Shown piece by piece: positions 6,668-12,807 of a stretch of DNA of 12,807 bases. The position numbers and the translations under genes are program-made. Within the stretch, counting starts at the first letter, position 1, and each line of letters opens with the position of its first letter. The stretch comes from Hemicentrotus pulcherrimus (lineage: Eukaryota; Echinodermata; Echinoidea; Camarodonta; Strongylocentrotidae). The DNA is taken from contig BEXV01000104.1 in the NCBI GenBank assembly GCA_003118195.1, positions 362,815 through 375,621 on the forward strand, read 5' to 3'. The notes beneath the pieces were generated by a model, which was not told where the DNA came from, ran no database searches, and was given only the letters and a program-made list of their open reading frames with translations.

Positions 6668-6928
6668 CACATTTTTCATTTATTGCCTATTCATTTAACA
6701 TAGGGGAAAAGAGAAGTACACAATATAACTGATGTACAAGCATAAGGGATTGCCCCTAAAAAGGAACAGCTTTATGATTATGAAGAAAAAAAGAATATGA
6801 TGAAAATTTCACTTGTCAAGTCAATGACATTCATTCAAAAACTTTTGCAACTGAAATGATATCTAAATTACCCCCAGCAAATTTCCCCTGCAAACACACA
6901 ACTATGCATACCGCTCAGAGATTAGTTA

Positions 6929-6979
6929 AACACACAATAACAAACCTGGAGTCATCGGGTTGAGCTTGTGTTCTTTATT
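6929..6979 (-). terminator. Distal poly(A) site of RFX
   Basis: On the minus strand AATAAA (6979-6974) is followed about 28-45 nt on by a GT-rich element TTTGTTATTGTGTGTTT (around 6946-6929). Cleavage is expected near 6944-6964. A second AATAAA lies 20 nt upstream (7005-7000). This is the best 3'-end signature in the intergenic region and lies about 0.9 kb before the TTC4 start. Confidence 0.65.
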
Positions 6980-9900
6980 TCTCAGAAATACAGTGATTTT
7001 TTATTAAAAGTTGGATCACTGCACATATCAAACACAAAAGAGCGATGCATATCTTAAAAGAAAAATATATACATAACAAAACATTAAGGGCTGAAATTGG
7101 TATTGATGGACGTTATCAAATGTTTCCCTCACTGGATTACAGTTTACAGCAAAATGCCCATAGGAGTAAAAAGGCGATTAAAAAAAAAAAAAATTGATCA
7201 CAAAATGTAAAACAAAAAATATCCATATTTGAAGTAAACCGAGCAGTCTTTCTCTCTCTCGTGTATAAGAAAAAAAACTATCTCCTTAAAAAATAACAGA
7301 AGAGTAAATTCAAAATTTGCATAGACACATCTTGTAAGTGTCAGGTAATAAGAACCCATTTTCCTAGAACATGAAATTCCAAGAAAATAAAAAGAAATTT
7401 GTAATTTCGAAAAATATGAAAAGCTCTTCTTTTTTATCATAAAGGCAAATTGTGTAAGTGTCAGAAGAAAACAAATATGTACTTAATATACAAAAAATAC
7501 TATTATTAATGTGACTATGTCTAACAAAAGGAAGCATCAATTACAGTATGGAAACTATGGATAGAAATTTTAGAGCTTTTAGAAACTTGGTTTTGATGTA
7601 ACTTGCTGCAAGTGGTTAAACTTTTAACAAGGTAGGCCTATAAATCATATTCTTCATTTCTGTATGACTAATATTCATAAAATTCACAATATTAAATGTA
7701 TAAATCAATAGAGATGAAATTAGTTTTACAACTGATCTATGTAGTCAAGCTTGAAAACAAAACAAATAGTTAAAAATGGATTGAAAATTATATTCATATA
7801 CTTTACAAGTTGAATTATTTCTGTCATTCCTATTAAATCAGTAACCAAGTATTTCCTCAGTAACATCATACAAAAACAATTTAAAGGAATTATATGCATT
7901 GCAAAAGATATTTCTAATCATAAAGAAATAAAATATTACTAAGATAATTTAGCATCTCGTGAAGAATGTAAAAAGGATGACTTTTAAAACATTGTGCTGC
8001 AAGATTGATGCATTATTTTCAAGTTTTGTTTTTTCTTTAAAAAAGGTGTGTAATTACAAATATCTATAAGATGAATATCTAATCATTCTAAAACATTTTC
8101 ATTTTCACTTTTATCAACATCTTTCATTCAAGACCATATAGAATTAGAAAAAAATCTGATAAATATGCACATCAAACAAACTTCACAAAATAGTGTCTTT
8201 ACAAATATAGGTGCAATCAAAGTTCGATTCCAGTTATATCACTGTACACAAAGATTTACAGGAAAGATGATGTAAAAATTTGTATTTAGAATTTACCATG
8301 TCAATAATATGTTACAATCAAAACAATAAATATACAAATTAAGGAAAAGAAAACATATAGCCATGCATTAAACAAACCTATGGGACCACCTTAGGTGGAG
8401 AAAAAGGCATAATAAACATTACAATCCAACATGCATTATTGATAAACCCTTCATAAGACTACTCAACTGATCTCACTTTCTAAATTTACCTCTAATATAT
8501 TAACAAAAATTCAATTAGAAACTAGATGTACATCTCAACTAATGCATTTTACTTCAGCAAATCATATCAATTTAAAGCCTTCAAAAATTACTTAACAAAA
8601 TCTAGAAATGTGAACTTGTTTGACATTTAACAACTTCAAGAAATTTGTTATTTAATTACTTACAAAAGAGTGGTACCTGAGCCTTTTCATGTGTGACAAC
8701 GTAAGATTAGAGAAGAAGAAATGTATGGCTAATCTATTGGATTGAGTTGTACGTTTTAAATTCACTTGACAATGCAAATTATAACAAAACTAAATACTTA
8801 CTAAAACTACTAGTTATGCATAATGAAATTTTTTTTAATACAGATTGATCCCTTCGCATACTCTCTTTTCATTCTATATCACTGTACTCTCCAAACGTTC
8901 AGAAATAATTTGTACATGTGCATCTACTGGGTCTGGGTCACACAAGAAATAGGTTAAATCATTGGTTAAACTAAATCTGTGTCACTTAGACACTTTAAGA
9001 GACAGAGAATAACAACTTCATTTAAAAACCATATCCATAAATTATCCTCTTTTTTTTTGGAGCCATGGCATAGTTATTGGATATCAAATACTCCTATGAA
9101 TTTCATCTTCTAGTATAATTTTATGACTGCAACTGTTTTTTTGTGTGGAAGATTTGGAATTATAAGAAATCTTTGAGAAAAGAAACAACATGTACACACA
9201 AAATCATACAATTAACCACAGGGAATAAATAACCAAAAACTATATACTCACACAGCAATATGAAATACTAATTATTTCAATTTGGCAATAGCATTTCAAC
9301 CAAACTAAAAGATTTCAATCCAGATATATCATGATATAGCAAGCTAAATTTATACACATGAGTAAAGTCTAAATGGAATGTTAACGGCACATGTCACACA
9401 ACAGAACATATGATACAAAGTAACATCAAAGTAACAAAAAACAGGTGTTTCAAGTATTCACTCTACTGCTTAAACGTAACGGATACACAGGTATTTAAAA
9501 ATACCGGGAAAGACATTTTGACAGATAGCTAGAAAAATTTTCAGACAGGCACCTGTACAAGTATAATGCCACCGTACTACTGCTAGTAGGAAGGCCATTT
9601 CAAGTGGCAAGGAACTACTCTCTTACAAACGCTATATTACAGCATCCAAGTAAAACATAATCACTAACTCCAGTCGAATCTATCTCCACTAACACATACC
9701 TACTACATTGTAAGAAGGCAACATTTTACTTGTACATGTATCTAAAAAGAAATGTGTAAAAAAGATCACCAGGTAATTGAAAGTAGAAAAGGACTGCTGC
9801 TTTTTCCATAATTACAAATTATCTACACATATTATGTAATTTCTCTTTCAATAAGTGCATATATACATGTACATTCTTTTTTTACACTTTTACATAAATG

Positions 9901-11270
9901 TCAGGATCTGGTTAACATGTACATGAATATTTTTTAAAAAGAGAAGAATGGACAGTGCATAGATTTCCAATAAATTCATTGTATCTCAAAACTGTATTTT
10001 ATAGGTATGCTATTTTATTGTATATATATTTTCAAATGCTAAATAATTTCAACCAATATTGTCAACTAAAATTGCAAAATCTATAATTCTGTGTATGTAT
10101 AACAAGTTCTTACGGAACTTAATGAACATAAAAAAACGGAACCTAATGATGCTGAATAGACACCTTTGTCCTATTTTGTGATTGTGCAGACCTGAAATTC
10201 AATTCAGAGTATTTCTCCCTGGCTCTGATATTGCACTGTAGAAAGAATGATCAATTATTGGAGCAATCTATTCCTAAAATAACAGAAATATGCATTTGAC
10301 ATTATTTCTACAACCTAATAGTGCAATTGTGTCATTTTATTTACCCTGGCATGATTATAATGTCAGATCTCCTTTTGCAGGAAACTGTCAATTTTATATT
10401 ACATGTTAGTTTACTATGGTTGCCTTTCTTCAATATAAGACCCAGAATTTCATCTCTCCCCTGTTTCTTCTCCACTCCAAAATATATCTATTTGCCAAGC
10501 TTGGTATTCAGATTAAAAAAGAATCTATTCAGTAATAAATCTCAAAATATAGATATGTCTCTCTTTTTTAATGGATGAAAAATTCACATATAATTGTTAT
10601 TTCTTACTCTACAACACACTTATCATTTCATCGGTGGTCTGTTGCATTTCCTTGTTAACATAAACATTCTCCTTTCCCCAAAAACATACCAGTGTACCCT
10701 GGATTTAAGCAGTTCGCTTTACCTCTGAACACCCATAGAGACCAATGGTTACGTTGAAATGTTGACATTGGCTGGATATCACATGTGGGTGATAATGAAC
10801 TTCAAAAAAAATAAAAGATTCCTACTTAAATTTGTATTACGTCGAACCCTGATGTCTACCAAGTCCAATATAATGGACCAGCTTAAAACTACTTCAGCTA
10901 TTTTTTCTACTTAGATACTCTATGCCTGATAACTTATAAGCTTATATCCCATGTTTTTTCTCATTTGAACCATGAGCCCTGCTAACAAAACCCCAAATGA
11001 CTTCATCCTCTTTTAAAAAATGGCTAACCAAAAATTAAGGATAATTTTGAAGAGTTACCCAGCCGTTACAACCGAAGCCATCTCCTGCAATGGAATCACA
11101 ATCCTGTGAACAGCATTCTCTAAGCTACACTATTATCAATTCTACACTGTGCAGTGCTTCACCCCTGCTATTGCCTGTATTCGTCAGAACTAAATACTGA
11201 GGACTCTACTCATGATGTGGTCAGAGAAGGAGAAAGTGATTGTCGAGGGGGGTGCATTCATCATTTCATA

Positions 11271-11292
11271 TATATATATAATTATATATATA
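11271..11292. repeat. Perfect 22-bp AT palindrome
   Basis: A TATATATATA...TATATATATA dyad centred on AATT (centre 11281/11282). It lies within the predicted cleavage zone of the proximal RFX poly(A) signal. Confidence 0.9.
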
Positions 11293-11308
11293 CAAAACAG
11301 AGACAAAG

Positions 11309-11314
11309 TTTATT
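11309..11314 (-). terminator. Proximal poly(A) signal of RFX
   Basis: AATAAA lies only 24 nt after the RFX TGA. It is followed by a T/G-rich stretch (CTTTGTCTCTGTTTTGTATAT) and then a 22-bp AT palindrome. Use would give a 3' UTR of only about 40-60 nt. Confidence 0.45.
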
Positions 11315-11337
11315 AGAATTTGTACAGTATCTCCCTT

Positions 11338-11498
11338 TCATTTGGAGCTGCCATTGCTGCCTGTAGCAAGCGTGATGGAGGAATTGACGGTTGCGGTAGG
11401 CGTGGATGACGGGCTCTTCTTGATGTCGATCCCATCACCGTTCTCTGTGATGCTATCTGCACTCATCGATATCCTATCTCCCCTGCTGTCTACTTTAT
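11338..11498 (-). CDS. RFX3: RFX last coding exon (divergent tail)
   Basis: The acceptor is TTGATTGTAG before 11498. Two bases complete Asp, then 52 codons run to TGA at 11340-11338. The peptide begins [15 protein letters not shown], continues through [16 protein letters not shown] and ends in a low-complexity Thr/Ser/Asn stretch. GC content rises in the exon compared with its flanks, which supports coding. No known domain is visible. Confidence 0.88.
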
Positions 11499-12296
11499 CT
11501 ACAATCAAACATACATAGAAAGGTTATAACAATTAAATTATAACTGCAATTTAACTGAAAATTTGTTATAACTTCACTCTGACTATTCATACATAAAGAA
11601 AATACATTAAAGATCTTCAAATTTAAATTTAAGTCTTTTTATGGAAAAATGATCATACAAAAATACTCAAGATATTTCAAGTGTTCTTGCAAAACAAACA
11701 AACTTGTGCTGGGAAATATTCAGACTTGAACAATTTCTGCCCAAAATAATGTAAAGTTGCATACTCATTTGTAGTGACATCTTATTTACTATTCCCAAGA
11801 CCATAAACAAATAATAATAATAATAATATTTTAAAGTCCACTCCAAATTTTATTAAGTTAAAACGAAAATGGAAATTCTTTTTGCCAAATTGATCGTTAG
11901 CCCGGCAGCCACTGAGCAGTGCCAGAATCGAATATTATTTTATACCAAATCAAAACTTGTGGAAAAACTTTTGATAAATAATGATATGTAGCATGCAGTG
12001 CAACAATAATTTTTGATCACATTAGTGACATTAATGACATATCCGTTGAGGTGATCTTAATAATTTCATCCAGAACTCTCTAGTTAGCTGGCATCATAAA
12101 CACTATAGGCAGATGGTAATGATGATCAAGCACATGCTGCTGCTTACCCATGACAGCAATGGGCGTCTCTCCCGTCGCCGAGGCCACTTTGTGCTCTATA
12201 AGATAGAACATGTACTCGTCATACAGCAGACGGATCAGATGGAAGGATCCAAAGCTGGCTGCACTTCGCAATGTCAGGTCACGGATCACCATTGAG
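11338..12296 (-). CDS. RFX3: RFX1/2/3-family transcription factor, last two coding exons
   Basis: Exons 12148-12296 and 11338-11498 join in frame. The first encodes [18 protein letters not shown], then [20 protein letters not shown] and [11 protein letters not shown]. This is nearly identical to the end of the extended dimerisation region of vertebrate RFX1, RFX2 and RFX3. The '[11 protein letters not shown]' form is closest to RFX2/3, and most invertebrates have a single RFX1/2/3 gene, so the symbol is approximate. RFX1/2/3 proteins bind X-box DNA through a winged helix (upstream, outside the window) and drive ciliary genes in the nucleus. The tail after VMGD is a short Ser/Thr/Asn-rich stretch ending NGSSK and lacks the acidic tail of vertebrate paralogues. 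The frame from the first complete codon to TGA has no interruption. Confidence 0.93.
11499..12147 (-). other. RFX intron between last two coding exons (649 nt)
   Basis: A GTAAGC...TTGTAG major-class intron. It carries a short ATA/AAT microsatellite at 11810-11828; otherwise it is AT-rich with nothing recognisable. Confidence 0.88.
11810..11828. repeat. (AAT)n microsatellite
   Basis: About six AAT units lie in the last RFX intron. Confidence 0.9.
12148..12296 (-). CDS. RFX3: RFX penultimate coding exon (extended dimerisation region)
   Basis: The acceptor is TCATTGCAG before 12296 and the donor GTAAGC runs from 12147. The 149 nt begin with the third base of a codon (expected Ser in SSMVIRDL) and end with the first base of the Asp codon that follows VMG. 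The peptide is the most conserved part of the RFX gene visible here. Confidence 0.95.
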
Positions 12297-12807
12297 CTGC
12301 AATGACAAAGTACATACAGAGACTCACATAAGCATGTAACATTCTTACGGGAGGAAGAATAAGTTAGCCCAACAGTCTGTTTGCTCTTGTTCCAAAATCG
12401 AGTTAGGTGCCTTGTACTTTCACTAGTCTACATGTGTGTGTTTTTTTTCTCATAGTTCTCATGTAATGACACTGTGGTATTATCACCAAAGGAAGTATGC
12501 TGTACAAAAAACAAGAGAAACGCTCTCTGTGGTCTCGCCTGCATAACGCAATTCAATATGATAAACCAGAACGTGGATGACGTAGCGCTCATCCGCATCT
12601 CGCAACAACAAATATCATAAATTTTATGTGGTAAACTTTTTAACTGGTCAAAATATAAAAATTTGAAGCCCTGGAAGAGACATAATTTCATTTCATTTGC
12701 ATAAAGTACCATAAATAATCAATGGAGCAAAATCTCACAATTCTGTGTAGAAGTTTAGTGGTCTAAATTTAGCTCTACCAGATAAGGCAAACCAAATCAA
12801 AATCGGT
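12297..12807 (-). other. RFX upstream intron (3' part)
   Basis: This stretch lies upstream of the penultimate exon acceptor. I looked for the preceding conserved RFX segment (FLLKWSFYS-like) and did not find it, so the next exon is beyond the right edge. A 94-codon minus-strand open frame at 12428-12712 resembles nothing I know and has no supporting splice context. The small dyad GGATGA...TCATCC at about 12573-12592, with an internal TGACGTA, is the only structure noted. Confidence 0.7.

Larger units (their letters stand above)
6950..11337 (-). other. RFX3: RFX 3' UTR, about 4.4 kb (inferred)
   Basis: The stretch from the RFX stop codon to the poly(A) signal at 6974-6979 is uniformly AT-rich and U-rich on the transcribed strand. 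It has no recognisable exon on either strand. Four TATNTACA words (Pumilio-type UGUANAUA in the RNA) occur at 7066-7073, 9820-9827, 9860-9867 and 11287-11294. Other AATAAA copies lie at 7000-7005, 10014-10019, 10336-10341 and 11309-11314, so shorter forms are possible. A small dyad CCACCT-T-AGGTGG is at 8386-8398. Whether transcription covers the whole stretch is inference. Confidence 0.6.

Noticed and set aside
7198..7440. 80-codon minus-strand open frame
   Set aside because: It is Phe/Lys/Tyr-rich from poly-A/T sequence in the inferred RFX 3' UTR. No coding signature.
10321..10578. 85-codon plus-strand open frame in the 3' UTR region
   Set aside because: Composition is typical of AT-rich non-coding DNA (Phe/Leu/Ile-rich); no start context, domain or splice evidence.
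12428..12712. 94-codon minus-strand open frame with a true ATG
   Set aside because: It lies inside an RFX intron, has no recognisable similarity, and no splice signals tie it to the RFX exons. Most likely chance.

Overview
The window looks like an AT-rich invertebrate animal genome. It has split genes with ordinary GT-AG introns plus one minor-spliceosome intron, long non-coding stretches, simple repeats and a decayed tRNA-like element. Protein similarity and the repeat flavour (ATT runs followed by a GCACTTT...AAAGTGC hairpin, CTAGATCTA palindromes, frequent ACATGTA words) fit a marine deuterostome. A sea urchin or other echinoderm is my best guess, but this is inference and I cannot fix the species.

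Two genes lie in tandem on the minus strand. At the right end (11338-12296) are the last two coding exons of an RFX1/2/3-type transcription factor. They cover the very conserved end of the RFX dimerisation/extended region and a short divergent tail. After its stop codon comes about 4.4 kb of AT-rich sequence without convincing coding potential, ending in a good poly(A) signal at 6974-6979 with a GT-rich element beyond it. I read this as one very long 3' UTR. A second AATAAA lies only 24 nt after the stop.

The left half (565-6042) holds the first six coding exons of TTC4, the TPR co-chaperone of Hsp90/Hsp70 (yeast Cns1 family). They encode 236 residues in one continuous frame: the N-terminal region, three TPR motifs with all five carboxylate-clamp residues, and the start of the charged helix. 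The C-terminal domain lies off the left edge.

The clearest unusual feature is TTC4 intron 4 (1154-1999), an AT-AC U12-type intron. It has the full ATATCCTTTC donor, a near-consensus ATCCTTAAC branch site and an AC acceptor 12 nt downstream of the branch adenosine. Using these borders restores a frame that aligns residue for residue with vertebrate TTC4.

TTC4 intron 1 (3901-5901) is the structurally odd region. It contains intertwined inverted repeats with ETS-like cores, a G4-capable tract, a degenerate tRNA-derived element, a CTCF-like word, a CpG-rich block with an 81-codon open frame, and three palindromes within 200 bp, one of them a perfect 36-bp palindrome without a spacer. The 0.9 kb between the two genes has two unrecognised open frames, one on each strand, and a single ambiguous base at 6429. 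I see no prokaryotic gene, virus, CRISPR array or intact transposase. There is no clearly new multi-gene system.
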